This document shows positions 10,214 to 24,100 of a DNA stretch of 49,484 nt, in pieces. Below the pieces are notes generated by a model. The model saw only the letters and a program-made list of their open reading frames with translations, did no database searches and was not told the origin of the DNA. Numbering within the stretch: the first letter of the stretch is position 1; every line of letters starts with the position of its first letter. The translations under genes and the position numbers were made by a program. This stretch comes from Hofstenia miamia (Eukaryota > Xenacoelomorpha > Acoela): NCBI GenBank assembly GCA_004352715.1, contig SCFE01000062.1, forward strand, positions 1,562,583 to 1,612,066. The letters are read 5' to 3'.

Positions 10214-13200
10214 NNNNNNNNNNNNNNNNNNNNNNNNNNNNNNNNNNNNNNNNNNNNNNNNNNNNNNNNNNNNNNNNNNNNNNNNNNNNNNNNNNNNNNN
10301 NNNNNNNNNNNNNNNNNNNNNNNNNNNNNNNNNNNNNNNNNNNNNNNNNNNNNNNNNNNNNNNNNNNNNNNNNNNNNNNNNATATATATATAGTATGAAT
10401 TTTCCATTATTCGTTGAAAAAATTAGAGGTGTCTCAGACCCAATTAAACAATTTCACGGTGTCTGTTTCTACTAATTTTCCGGACATTTTTTTGTATGCA
10501 AAATAATGATTAGTTATTGATTAAATATGTTTCACAATATATTCATAATATAATTAACATATTTAAAAACATATCAATATGATTGGGTAACTTTTCAGGC
10601 ATTTTTCAAAGTACTAATAATTTGATCAAATCATCAGAAACATCAATTTATTTGAGCTATTGTTATACAAATTGCAATTAAATTTAGCAAGAAGTATTAC
10701 TTTTTAATCCGTTCAGACGTATACAAAAGTTCTGCAAGTCCAAAGTGGAAAAAGATCACAATTCCTGGAAAACAATTGCAATCATCTAGCAATAGTCGAA
10801 TTATCAAAATAAAATTCTTTCACAAGAAAGGTGCAACTGGGTATTCTACTTAATACTTACTTTCTATTAATAACTAGAATTATACATTTTCTCATTATAA
10901 ATTTTAAATATAACAATTTAGTAGTTGCTTGGATTTGTTGAAAAAAATTATCTTATACATTAATAGTTCTGGCCTAACTGTAGCTCTATTTTCGTGAATT
11001 ATTCATCGAAAAGAATTTGTGATTTTTAAAAAATATTAATAAATCATTTTTATGATATTTAATTATTACGACAACTTCTCATTTAGAAAAGCAATTGGAG
11101 AGGTTTTTACCGATATGTCCACACTTCAAAAAGGTGTAGGCTTGGACAATACTTATAAGGTAAAGTCATAATGGAATTTTGATAATTATTTTAAGTTCTA
11201 AGTATGCCTGAAGCATGCAATGACACATTTGCTATTTTTTAAATAACGGAATTCCATTCATTTACTGATTTCGCAAAAAAATAATCTGACATGAGTTCTC
11301 CGTATTTTTGTTGCAAAAATCCATTCTAAAAAGCTTGATTTTTATTCACTCTGGTGAGGACAATGAATATTTGCCTGAACCATGTTTGAATTTTCAAATG
11401 AAGAAATCCTAACTTATGTTGAAAGATGTCATATTCATTAATGGTGGTCTAGAAACTGTCATATTAACCCTATTTCGACTATCTTTGTCCATGTTTTTGA
11501 ACATTTTTATCCAAGCCTTTTAAGAACTATTGAAAGCCTTTTATATGGGGCCATCTGTGGGTTTGCGTAGTTCATGAAATGATGAGGATTTGATCTAAAA
11601 ATGATTTCTGTCCTTGAAATACATAAAAATATTATTTTTTCAATGAGAAATCTGATTTTCGCAAAGATATTCAAATTATTACCATACTTATGGTTCAGAA
11701 ATGATGCATAATGCCTATCTGAACAACAACTACCCTCAAATATTTTGTTTTCTAAAGAAAACAGATGTTGGAAATTCCTATTAGAATTGGGTCTACATAT
11801 AATCCTAACAATTTTTATTTGGGCGTATCACATCTAAAATTAACACAAGACCTATCCTAATTTTATGCACTCAAACAGTTCATTCACACAATGAGGTGCC
11901 AATTTGTGTAGCGGCTTCCACACAACAAATACAGTAATCGCATAATCATTTCAAATTCGAATTGTTAGTAAAGGAAGTTGCTGAGTTATAGGAGTTATAC
12001 ATATTTTTACAAAGCTATAGATATAAATCTGGCAACTGTATTTTGGCCCAAATGCAATATACAATTACCTTTTTTGGCAATCCTAGCAGCATGCATCAAA
12101 TACGTGATAACCCAATTGCTTCAGCTGAATGCCACTTAGTTTTATATCTTTATTCTACTTTTAAAATATATACTGATATATAACATATTTATCAGGTTTA
12201 TAATAACGGTACAATCACCCTGACAGAATTCATTTCTAATTTTGAAAATTGACCTGACTTACTAAGCGCATTAAATGCTGTATGTGACTTAGAAAATGGG
12301 TTGGTTGGGTTGGGGCGACGTGTTTTCATCCTTTCTTCTGATAATTGGCAATTAGTTGAACAAGTATCTTAAATTCGACTAATATTGAAAAATTAATTTT
12401 TGCAGCGATTACTTATATGCTAACAAACAGAATGAGAAAAACACTTGAATCAAATAAATATTCTGCGCATTTCCCTGCCTTAGTCATGTGAATATTGCTT
12501 TTTATCTTTCAAAAGTAAAACGATATCAGTCATTGATGAATCAAAATCATCGATATTAAAATAATGAACGGCGTTAATAGCTTTGCGAATGTGACACGGT
12601 AAGACGTTGCGGAACGACAATTATGAGACATACGTAATTATATGCAGTGAACGCATTAATTTAAAGCATTCGAGTTACCTAAGAAAGAAAACGCAAGAAA
12701 AACAGAACTTAGTACAAATATCAATTCATTTAACAACACTGGCCAATTACCATTGTTATTAGTCTGAATTAGTCCTATTTATTAAAAATCTCGACTTTTT
12801 TGGTACAAAGACAATAGTTTAAATGTAGGTTATGATAATAACCTACATTAAAAAATGCGTGACAAGTCATCTGTACTAAGCCAATTACCAGCAATAAATT
12901 AGCATCGCGGATATGACAGGTTATACAATAATCATTGCAAAACGACAGATGTGAGATTAAAATGCAATGGGATGACATAAAATTTTCTATTGATTTACTC
13001 AAAACCAATTTATTTTTATTATTTATGAAAATTTCTAATGAACCAGTTTAATGTCTAATACACTAAAAAAGAGGACAAAAAATTATTTGATTTGAAGCTG
13101 AATTGTGCAAATGAGAGAAACTTTTGACTCAGAATCTTGATGAGCACTAATTAACAAATACAACTTATTGGTTAGAGAACTACTAGTAAGTTGTAAGCAA

Positions 13201-16095
13201 TGAAATCAATTTCTAAAGTTCCTCGTGTGATACTCTATCATTGTGCAGTTTGGGAATCTCGTCCAGTTAGTTTGTCTAAAAACGCTAAAAACCAGTTATT
13301 GTCGTATCCGCAACGCTCATTAACGACATTTTTTTATTAATGCTCTCATATCCTGGAATGAAGCTAAATATCAATAATTGTTGATTCATGATATTCTGAT
13401 AGCTAGTTTACATTATTAACGTTGGAGGAAAAAATTGATCATCATGTCGTAATTTCAGTGGCCTGACACAATGAATGTTTGTGTTATCATTTTGAATATG
13501 ACCAAAATCTACTATATATATTTTGGTAGACCTTGATATTACTCCAATTTCTTGACGAATAGTTTATCTTAGTAGTCTCTACGTTGGAAATTGTGAAATT
13601 TACATTTTATAATACCATTCTGAATGTGTTGCAAACACTTTTTGATATAAATATTGTCAAATTGTAATTTAGTTGTACAAAGTGAACAGCAATAGCAATA
13701 TTAAAGGAGCAGAGGTAGGGAATTGAAGTATTTATTTGATAATTAATCAACTTTAGGTGAAGCTTTCTTCATTGAGAATTTTTTACAATCATCCATTCGT
13801 GAATTATTTTGAGTCAGGGTATGTGCATTTTCGACCATTTTTTATCAATTTTAACTTAAAAAATTGTGCAACCTATTAATTTATACATGGACTAAAATTT
13901 GATTAGCGATCATATTTTTTGTTAATAGGTAATTCTAATCGATTCCGCTACGCACATATCAATCTTACCATTTAACAACATTTAAAAAAACCCATATTAA
14001 CAAGTTTGGAAATCAATCCGGGCAGAAGACATTGTGAATTCCATTTGAGACCAGCAGTGAGATGGAGTTATTGCTGTCTTAGAAATATACACTATGGTCC
14101 TTTCTTAGCTTTATAAACCATTTGCTGAGAATTTTTTAATTGATCTCAAGGGTGGCATTTGGAAACTTACATAATTCTCAAATATCAGTTGAAGGGGCAG
14201 AATGTTCGGTCTTTAGTAAGATGTACAGTTCTATCCCAATCATCTGCATTTTTATTGTGCTGCAAACAATAAATTTGAATTAATATCATGTAATTATTGA
14301 GAGATAGAAAGATAAAGCGCATCGAAACAAAACCATGGGGAGTCTAGCACTTCTTAGAGGATAATTTCTGTCTCTTTCAGTAAGAACTAGAGGATTTAGA
14401 GGTTGATTTAATTTTTTCTTATTTTTCAAAACAATTTGTCACATTGAATTTGTCATCTGTCACATAATGATTGTATCTTATAATGATTACATACAAATTT
14501 ACTTCTAGCCCTGCTTCATCTAGATAATAATCAATGAAAAACCTTATAGTGTTATGAAATATTTTAGGCTGAGGATGCTTCCCTTGTTTGCAATTGACTT
14601 TACGGATGCTAATACAGTTAAAGGAAAAAATTTGCACGACATTAGGTCGAATCTAAATTGCTTTTTAACCGCCATGCATGGAGCAGGTGGATTTCTAGAA
14701 CCATACAATCCAAGCAAAAAATTCATAATTTATGGGTATGGAGGACGTCCACAATATGGTGAATATCAAGATAGTTATCAATTTTTCGAGCTTCCAGCGG
14801 TGAGTTATTGATAATATTTCAAATTAAAAGTTGCATTGTGTTTGGGATAAGCATGAACAGATATTAGATTTGGACTGGTATAGGCCAGAATTTACATTAA
14901 TTATTAAGTATTTTATTGTATTTATATTAATCACATGTTTTGATGGTCATCTTCATTCTAAAACAAATAAATTTTATTTTACTTGGATATTCATTTTTCA
15001 GTAAAGTTCCAAATCAATATTAGATACTTGCAACTTCATATTTGTAATTCAGCGTTTTGACTGGTTTATTTATATACTAATAGATCGATTATTAATTTGA
15101 TGCAAACAAATTCAAAAACACTGCATCAAAGGCAATGAAGTTTAAAATAGCAAGAAATACATCTTCTGGTGAAAATTGGAAGTTTAATTTCCAATAAGTT
15201 TAAAATTCAATGAATGGTCATCAACGTACTGAAAAGTGGTGATTTGACAGTCTAATCGCTCCAGCAAAAACATGACGCTAGTACTTCCTAGGAAACATCT
15301 CAGAATATGTTTTAATTATTATTATGACATAATTATATTTGAGAGGAAAATACTTTAGAGGTTATCAGAAAATTATATTAGCCGTACATGATAAGGGATT
15401 CTATTCATTTTTAGGAACCCCTTAATATCCATTGTATATTTATTAGTAGATACCAGTTTGAGCGTCTTTAATGCAAATCTATCAACAAAATTTACATAAA
15501 CATTTAATATTAAAATACGATATTTGTATTGCAAACTCAATATCTTTTCGCACTAAGCTTCACATTTGTGCTCCATTTATAGAGTAATACTGCTGCACTA
15601 TTAGTTTTGAAATCATTTGTCAACACACTGTGTATTCACAAAAAAAAAATATATAATANNNNNNNNNNNNNNNNNNNNNNNNNNNNNNNNNNNNNNNNNN
15701 NNNNNNNNNNNNNNNNNNNNNNNNNNNNNNNNNNNNNNNNNNNNNNNNNNNNNNNNNNNNNNNNNNNNNNNNNNNNNNNNNNNNNNNNNNNNNNNNNNNN
15801 NNNNNNNNNNATAATGGTACTAAGTAATAAAAAAATTATCCAATTATGATGCATTAAAATAGTTATTTATTTTTACACGCAGAGGTCGATATTAAATGAA
15901 CAATATATTATCCGGTATCTGACAGTCAAACTAAATTTACAATTACCATCAATATCCAATACCAAATATATATTTAGCCATTTACTGATATTTTTGAACA
16001 ATGGGTAGGGGCCCTAACCTACACTCAGGTATCATCAAAGTTATCCCTAATTGAAAAGTATCAAAATGTTTTGATGCATCGTGTATATATATAAA

Positions 16096-16134
<39 letters not shown>

Positions 16135-17011
16135 GGAGTATTTTCAACACCATCACCACCACGAGCTCCAAGGTGAATAGAGTGTAAGACATATGTTATT
16201 AGGTGTAGAATGCGTCAAAACTCTGAAAATAAAGCTTATGAAAACTTAATAACGATTTAGAAATTTTCCATAAAACAGACATTGTTAGTAAAATGAATAG
16301 GCTTCGTTTCAGAAACTGTGGTGCGAAAATTCAAAGATTGGAAATCATTAAAAAAAAGAAAATAATCGTTAAGGTATTAAGATAAATAAGTACTAATATG
16401 CATGCAAATGTTCAAAGGGAATTCGAACAACGAAGCATAAATTAACTTATCCTTTATAAGAAACACGATATTTAGATGAGTATTCATATCCGACAGGGAC
16501 ATTCCAATTATACCAACGCAAAACGCCACAATGCAGAACAGATAATGTTAAGAGAACATTCGTTTACAATTTACAATGCATTAAAACTTATTAATAATTA
16601 ATATGAACATTATATATATATATATATATATATATAGTTCTGGCCAAAAGCTTGGGAACACTTTCCAAATTTAGAAATTTTTGTATTTTACATTAAAAAA
16701 CGCAATGTAGAATAACACACGCAATATAATAACACAATGTAGAAACAATATGATAACACCGTGTAGAAAGTAAATAGTTAATTCAGAAAAACTCACAAAT
16801 ATTTTGTATGTCCGCCATTATTGGCCAAACACGCAGCAATTAAAATATGTTCAATAAGTTGTAATAGCGTAGTTGATAGTTCATTAGGTCGTTCTTATTG
16901 GCGTATTTAATAAACAGGGCTTTTGCATTTTTTGGTATTTTTGGTGCTAAGAAAGATCTCGAATTATCTTTAATTGCTTGATGTCTTTGCAAAAATATTT
17001 AACTTCCTAAA

Positions 17012-17047
<36 letters not shown>

Positions 17048-18448
17048 NNNNNNNNNNNNNNNNNNNNNNNNNNNNNNNNNNNNNNNNNNNNNNNNNNNNN
17101 NNNNNNNNNNNNNNNNNNNNNNNNNNNNNNNNNNNNNNNNNNNNNNNNNNNNNNNNNNNNNNNNNNNNNNNNNNNTATATATATATTGTATATGGGTGTT
17201 TATGTATTTATTAGGGTTGGAAACTAATAATTGCCTTTTAATAGATAACTTTTAAATAACATGAGATTAATTATAGATAAAATTAGTTAAAAGGCAGAAA
17301 TGGAATAAGAGTTTTCTCTTTCAAATATTGTCTGACACACAAGCACTATAACAGCATTTCGTTCAAATGACGAATGAGTCTTGTTACGATTGTAATCAGC
17401 AGAACTGAATAATGAGTCACATGGAACTGAATTATGATTAATAGTTAATTAAATAGCTAAAATACATTAACGGTTATTTGATTAATTAATCTTTAAATTC
17501 CTTTGTCCTAGTATTTATACATATGCATATATTAATGCGTTAATATGGATATACTTATGAATAAGTTTATATCAAACGCCGAAATTTGGTATTTTCTCAA
17601 ATGTGTTATGTGGAAAAATTAATCTCAACATGTGTTTATAATAATAACATCTTTTCCAATTATTTGTTTGCCCAGGTAATTTCTGCACCCCTAACTTAGA
17701 GTAGAGACTTCTGTATGATACTGGGTACATATATAAGTAGACTCTGTATGTTTTGTCTGCTGAATCTTAACTAAACTACATTTAGAAAGCAGAACGGAAA
17801 CTAAAGGGCTTGAAGCGCATGATGAATTCATACATGGAGAACAAGAATGAAATTGAACTTTATCAACCAAGAAATGTGTCATGGTTCGTAATAGAAGCTA
17901 TAAGGTATGTGTATTATAATTTATAAGCACTATTCAATTTTCGTCTATGGATAGAATATAGTTTTCTATAACTTTGAATAGTAAAATTTTACTCCAATTC
18001 TAAACTGATTCTTTGCGTAAAATTACTAATATTCATTGTATTTGTAAATTTCTGATGTATTGAAAAAAAGAATAAACTTTTTATGAAATTATAAATTATA
18101 AATGCATTAAAATTTTACTTTACATTTTAAATTATATTTTGAAATGCATTTCAAGCCAAAAAAGAAATTCAAATATTTTTTAATTTAGCAGGTTGCAAAC
18201 CCCATCACAATATTTCCTCAAATGGATTGAAACATGTATTTAACGGCAATTTAACAATTAAAAAGATAGATAAATCAAACGTGAATGCGTTAAATATCTT
18301 TTATATATATTTGAAAATAAATGTGTCAAATAACTCTAAGCACTACAGCTGGTGCAAGCCTTTGGTAGAAAATATTAAATCATTTAATTGAATCGCAATA
18401 ACTTTAATTAAAGCTTTTTTATTATGTGATAGAACTAACACACACCCA

Positions 18449-18488
<40 letters not shown>

Positions 18489-21148
18489 CATAAATTTTAA
18501 GTAATATTTATTGGGTATAAAATAATGAAAGACAAACGCGTAAAAGAAGTTAGTACAACTGTTTTAAAGGATATCCATGAGCTTTAATAATAGCCTCAAA
18601 CCTCATGGGCATGCTCTTCACCAGTCTGGCACAGACTTTCCGAGTTGTTTTCATACACCAAGCGTAGACAACGTACTGTTTGAGAGCTGTCATTGTTTCT
18701 AAACCAGGCCATGTTATGCATTGAATTATGGTAATGAGGGACCTTATCTTGTTGGAAAATATTACAACCAAGAAAATCATTTATATATTAAGTGTTTGAT
18801 ATGAGAATTACACCTTTAGATGATGGTAATTTATGTAGTTAAATCACTTAATGTTGCTTTTTATGGAAAATCTTTTGATGACACTGGTTATTATACAGTT
18901 TAGTTTGATTTTAGTCATTCCGGCGGCTAATGTATCTCTTGCAGACCTTCAGAATTTTTCTGATGCACAATTTTCTTAGGTGGTTAGTGCTTTAAAGAAA
19001 GTTCCATCATGATTCTGCTTTGCCAAGCTGTCACCTCCCTGTTCCGTTCACACCAGTGTTCCAACGTCAGCCCTTCCAATATTGTCTTGTCATCCTTGTC
19101 AGACTCCCTTGCTAAGCTCACCTAGGATGTTTCGTCAATGCAATCTCAAATGTTGTCCTACAGTGCTTCTGCCTCACGTACCATTCCTAATCGTCCCAAT
19201 TATCCTGCTCCACGTTCTGCTCCTGCTGTTGCTCCTTCTCCTGTGCTGCCACCTGTTCCTGAACAGTCTGTTTCATCGCCCTCGTCACATCCTTGGTACT
19301 AGTTCTTCGTGTCAACTGCCTGCTGTTCCAATTAGTTCTCTTCCTCGTCCTCCTCGTAAAGCTCACGTCTATATTGGCCATTTTGCTAACTCTATTTCTG
19401 CTTCTGATGTTGCTGATCACCTCCGTTCCTCCTCACTCCAATTTGATGACGTCCTTACTATTCCACCACTTACGGATTCTAAATTGACCTCCTTCTATAT
19501 TGTCTTTAATCTAGAGTCTCATTATGTCCTCATAGATCCTGAAGTGTTGTCCGATGGCCTTTTGATCCAATACTATCGCCTCTCTGATGCTGAGCGCAAA
19601 TGTTTTGGCCTTCGTCCCCCTAATCCTAACCACCCTCTTACTTGAAACTTACTCCTCATCACAACTCTGGTTTCTCTTTGTCACAACCTTGTCTCATTAA
19701 GCCGGTGTCTCAGTTCTTACAATTTCTTCTTGCAGTCTCCTGTTGATTTAATTTTCATTACTGAAACCTGGCTTAATCCTTCTGTTGCTGACAGTGTTGT
19801 TTTTCTTAACTTCACACTTAACTTAAAGTTCTCACCCGTATGTATCGTTCTAATGGTCGTCATGGTGGTGTTTGCATTGCATCATTTCGCCCTAACCTTG
19901 ACATCCACCCTCTCTCCTTTGTGTTTTTTTCTTTGATTTCTGTTGTGTCTGTGCTGTTGTTCTCAGTGATCACATTGTTTATCTTCTCTGTGCTTACAGC
20001 CCTCCTTCCAACTGTCCTTTTCGTATTCTCTTTACTGATTTTTCATCCATGCTTGAGTACTTTCATGGTCAGTCTATCATTCTCTCTCGTTAACTTGGAT
20101 TTCCCACTCCTCCTCATCTCCTCATCTGTAGTGACTTCAACCTTCCTAATGTTTGCTGTAATGCATTTGACTCTAATGACGCCTATGAATCCGTTGTTCT
20201 GTATCTTTTTGCTTCCTACTCGCTTGAACAACTTGTATTTTCTCCTAATTCCTGCTCCTCTCTCCTTAACTTGGTTTTGTGCTCTCACCCGGATCATATT
20301 TTTGACACTTCTGTGATTCCTGTTCCGGTTAAACTGTCTGATTAGTCATTTGTTCACTTTAACCTGTCTGTCAATTTTATTACCCCCATCTGCTTGCCCA
20401 GCTGTTCCTCAATATGCTCGATCTCACAGTGACATTAAATCTCTAAATGCTGCTCACTCTTCTTCATTCCCATTTTTAATGACTCTTTCTCTTCCTTGCC
20501 GCTATCAACGACACTTTCTATCTCTCCTCAACTCATCCTGTCCACTGTACGTCGATGACACTGTGATTTTCAACATTGGTTTTTCTTTTGCCTTCAATAA
20601 TACCTCTGATCCTGAGCTTTTGGCTAATTTGTCTTCCATTAACCAACTTGATTTTAGCCCAACCAAGGCATGTGGTATTTCTTTTTCTGTATCTTCCACT
20701 TCTGATCTGTCTCTTCTTGTGAACTTTTCTCCTCATCATACTCATCTTGGATTTCAACTTGCTGCAAACTTCAATTGGTCTGAATATGCGTCCTTCTACT
20801 TCCATGCCTGTGATCCCCTCCTGTTCAATCGCTTGCTCACTCACAAATTGGACCTTGATCCTTATGTCCCAAGAAACATCGCACCCTTCACTCGTTTTTC
20901 AATCGTGCTTGTATGTCTGCTAATTACATCTTGACTCTCAACCCTTCAACAGCCATTGATTTTTTTCCCACCACAGAGCTTCAAGAAATCGTTGATGTCT
21001 TTCCTCTTTTCCGAGCCCTTCTCCAACTTCGCCTACTCATCCATCTGCTCATACTTTATCTCCTGTGACTGTCCTCACTGCCGTAAAACTTGACTTGTTT
21101 TTATATTTTTGTAGTGTCTGCCTTCAGTGGCTAAATAAAGTTATTCAT

Positions 21149-21182
<34 letters not shown>

Positions 21183-24100
21183 ATGCTTGTATATTTTTGT
21201 CTGCAAATTCTGTTGGTGCTTGTTCCGGATTAAGTCAATAATATTATTAAATACACGTAGTAGCAATAAAGTTCTCCGATTATGAGCCTTATAACTATTA
21301 ATTAAAATATAGAATGCAACTTACAATTTAGGATACATGATTTGTTTATTTGTAGATTCTAATGTAGTTCATTTAAACCAACAAAACATAGGCTTGCTAC
21401 GTTAAATCTTATAGAGGTGAAGAAAAGCCTTGCTCCAATGAATTACTATGTCTTAATCATCGTTAGCAATGGAAAGTTTGCAGATCTCGAGATCACAAAG
21501 AACGCCATTGTTCGCGTAATGTTTATTAACTTTTTATTATATGTTTCTGAGACAATGCTAAATGTTTAAGAATTACTATTCTATATTATTTATTTCTTCG
21601 CATTTGATGTATTCCTTGCATTAAGTCTTTGCATTGTTCAATTAAGGAAATTTTACAACGTTATCTTGTAAATTCCGTGTTTCTTGCAATTTACATTATG
21701 TAAGAATAAATTCCTGTTAAGATAATTGGCAACTATCCTTTGTTTCTTTGGAAAACTATAGTTTTCGTTTGTACATGTATGTAGATTACAATTGTTAGTT
21801 ACCTTATTTTACTATTAATGCATCTACCTGCACAATATTCAAATATAAATTAGCAATAGAACTTAGAATTTAATAGTCTTGGATTACAGCTTTCTTATAA
21901 TTCCATGTATTCATGAAAATAAATTACTTCAATTTGTTCTTAAGCTCTCTAATTTATTTGTGAAAGTATTATTTAGGCATCAACTCTCCCCATTTCAATT
22001 TTAATAATTGGTGTTGGGCCTGGAAATTTTGGATGTAAGTTTTTTTAAATGTTCAAAAAATGTCTAATAAGTACCGCAAAAAATGTTTTGATTCTACAAA
22101 AAACTTCCAAACAGATGTAGAAAAATTAAAAAAATATTTCACAAACAAATAACTGAAACTAAATATTGCAAAAACTAAATTTATAATTTTTTCACCAAAA
22201 GCACAAAGAAATCTAATAAGTGATATAGAACTAAAGATAAATAACGAGTCAATAAAGCAAAGTGAGTCAGTCAGCTATTTAGGAGTAGAGATAGATAATG
22301 AACTAAAATTTGAAAAATTTCTACTGAATAAAATTCAAAAAATAACTGCAGGCATTAGATATCTTTATCAATTACGCAATGTAATATCAAGCAATTATAA
22401 TAAGCAACTGATACATGCTTTCTGTTTATCTCATTTTCAATGCTGTTTGTTTCTTCTTTTAACTGACCTAAATTCTAAATAGCATATGCTTCTATCAAAG
22501 ACATTTAATTGGTGAATTAAAACTCTAAACTTTGCTCAAAAGCATGACGAAGCATCAGTATATCGTAATAAATATTACATATTATCCCAGTTCTACCAAA
22601 TTCATCTGCATATGATATCTATCTTATTTAAATTCAAATCTTTTCAAATATCTCTCCTTCTCCTTAATGAATATAATAAATTAAATGAGTGATTGCAAAC
22701 ATTTTTGTGTTAAGATATAAATTCTAATGGCTTTCATCCAATATCAATTAAATTGTGGAATAATTTAGATTATGAAATGCGAATAGAAAAAACTAAAAGT
22801 TTTAGAAAAAAATTGAAACAATTTCTTCTAATAAAACAATATATATTAGGGGACGGTAATACAGTTTATGCATTCGAAACATACGTCCAAGTTTTAACAC
22901 CTACACAAACATTCACACAAAAATTTATTGTATTAATATATAGGGTGACTCAAAAAAAATGTCCGTTTGGTAGGCAAAAATGATTCAAAAATCAAATAAT
23001 AATGAAACATTATATTTCCTATAGGTATCACAACAAATTACATAACATAATCACCATTTTTTCTTGAGTTAAAGTGACAATGAAGACTTTCAGGAAATCA
23101 CGAATATCATCCACCGAATCAAAGTCGTGTTTTAATCGACTGCTTTCCATATTCCGAAATATCTGTGGATATCCGCAGCACTGAAGTCATCCTTTGTTAG
23201 AACAGAAGTGAAAAAATTTACTAGTTCTGGTTTAATTCGGTCAGCCATTGTCACAGTAATCAAGTTGTATAAATTATGTATCAAATTACAAGTCAGACTA
23301 TTATGAAGTGTCCTGTTTACCTAAATACCGATCATAGATATAAATACCTAAATATGAAGATCATAGATATGAAATACCAGCAATATCAACTACGTAGAAC
23401 TCTGATCATAGATATGAAGTGAACCGGTGTCCAGTAAAATAGCAATAGATAATCTCCTATGTCATATGAAAAAATGTCATTTTTCCTTACCAAACGGACA
23501 TTTTTTTTGAGTCACCCTATATATAGTCCATGACAAAATTATGAAAACATCCTTTTTTACGATATATTTTTTCAATTAGTAATTTTTAGCATTAGGCTGA
23601 ATTTGTTCATCTTTAATTCAAATTGTCAACCCTGTGAAGGGGCTCCATGAAAATTGTCTTCATAAATCTACAAGGTATGCGAAATTCACAAAAAATCAAA
23701 TGCAGTTTGAGAATTAAGTGTAATCGCACATTTTTGCATGACTGCATCTTACAGTTTCAAAATAAATGATACATAAACTTCTAATAAATCCAAGTTTTGA
23801 TGCAAAATCTGATGAAAATTTCGCCAAAGTTGACAAGATTTGAGTTTCAATTTCTCCAAAACTTCATGGTGCAGTTAAACAAAAATTTGGGAATTTATGG
23901 AGATGATGTTCAGCGCGCAACTTCACAGGGGCAAAAAGTGAAAACTAAATTTTTGAAAGAAAAATTTAAGAAAATTTGAATTCATAATGAAAAAATCAGT
24001 TACAACACTACAAATTGTCAACATTTGTGTGAAGAATTGTGTTTCCAAGGTTTTGTATTTGATATTAAAAAAAACAAATTATCCAAGAAACGTAGATCAT

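Larger units (their letters stand above)
8043..10716. other. intron region; missing C2B front exon expected here
   Basis: Intron sequence. A candidate for the missing start of C2B lies at about 8517-8590 (+), reading ITLIATTLAEFLKKPYLRLL, which resembles x-A-x-x-L-x-x-x-D-F-F-G-K-S-D-P-F-L but has no usable AG acceptor. A 50-codon open stretch at about 9099-9253 has no recognisable family. An hAT MITE lies at 9679-9926 and an AT-rich gap at 10183-10391. Confidence 0.5.
14800..17785. other. intron region with microsatellites and a Tc1 relic
   Basis: Intron of the copine-like gene. It contains a 152-N gap (15659-15810), AT runs, a Tc1-like 3' end (16637-16860) and a second AT/N tract at 17015-17186. 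No exon-like block was found. Confidence 0.6.
19020..21181 (+). mobile_element. CR1/Jockey-like non-LTR retrotransposon, copy 2
   Basis: Same family and orientation as 1-2137, inserted in an intron of the copine-like gene. It includes the end of ORF1, a decayed endonuclease, a fragment of the RT palm with the YVDD motif, the ORF2 C-terminus, a GGCTAAATAAAG 3' end shared with copy 1, and a longer (ATT)n tail. Frameshifts and stops are frequent and the RT fingers are deleted, so it is dead. Parts missing in copy 1 (RT motif C) are present here. Confidence 0.85.

Noticed and set aside
10137-10475. Long open frames across N-gaps and AT repeats (also 15607-15854, 16974-17255, 47122-48213)
   Set aside because: They consist of unknown bases and Tyr/Ile repeats from (AT)n; no real coding signal.
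12196-12250. Possible copine exon VYNNGTITLTEF after a good acceptor
   Set aside because: No donor in a compatible phase; the flanking exons already join in phase without it.
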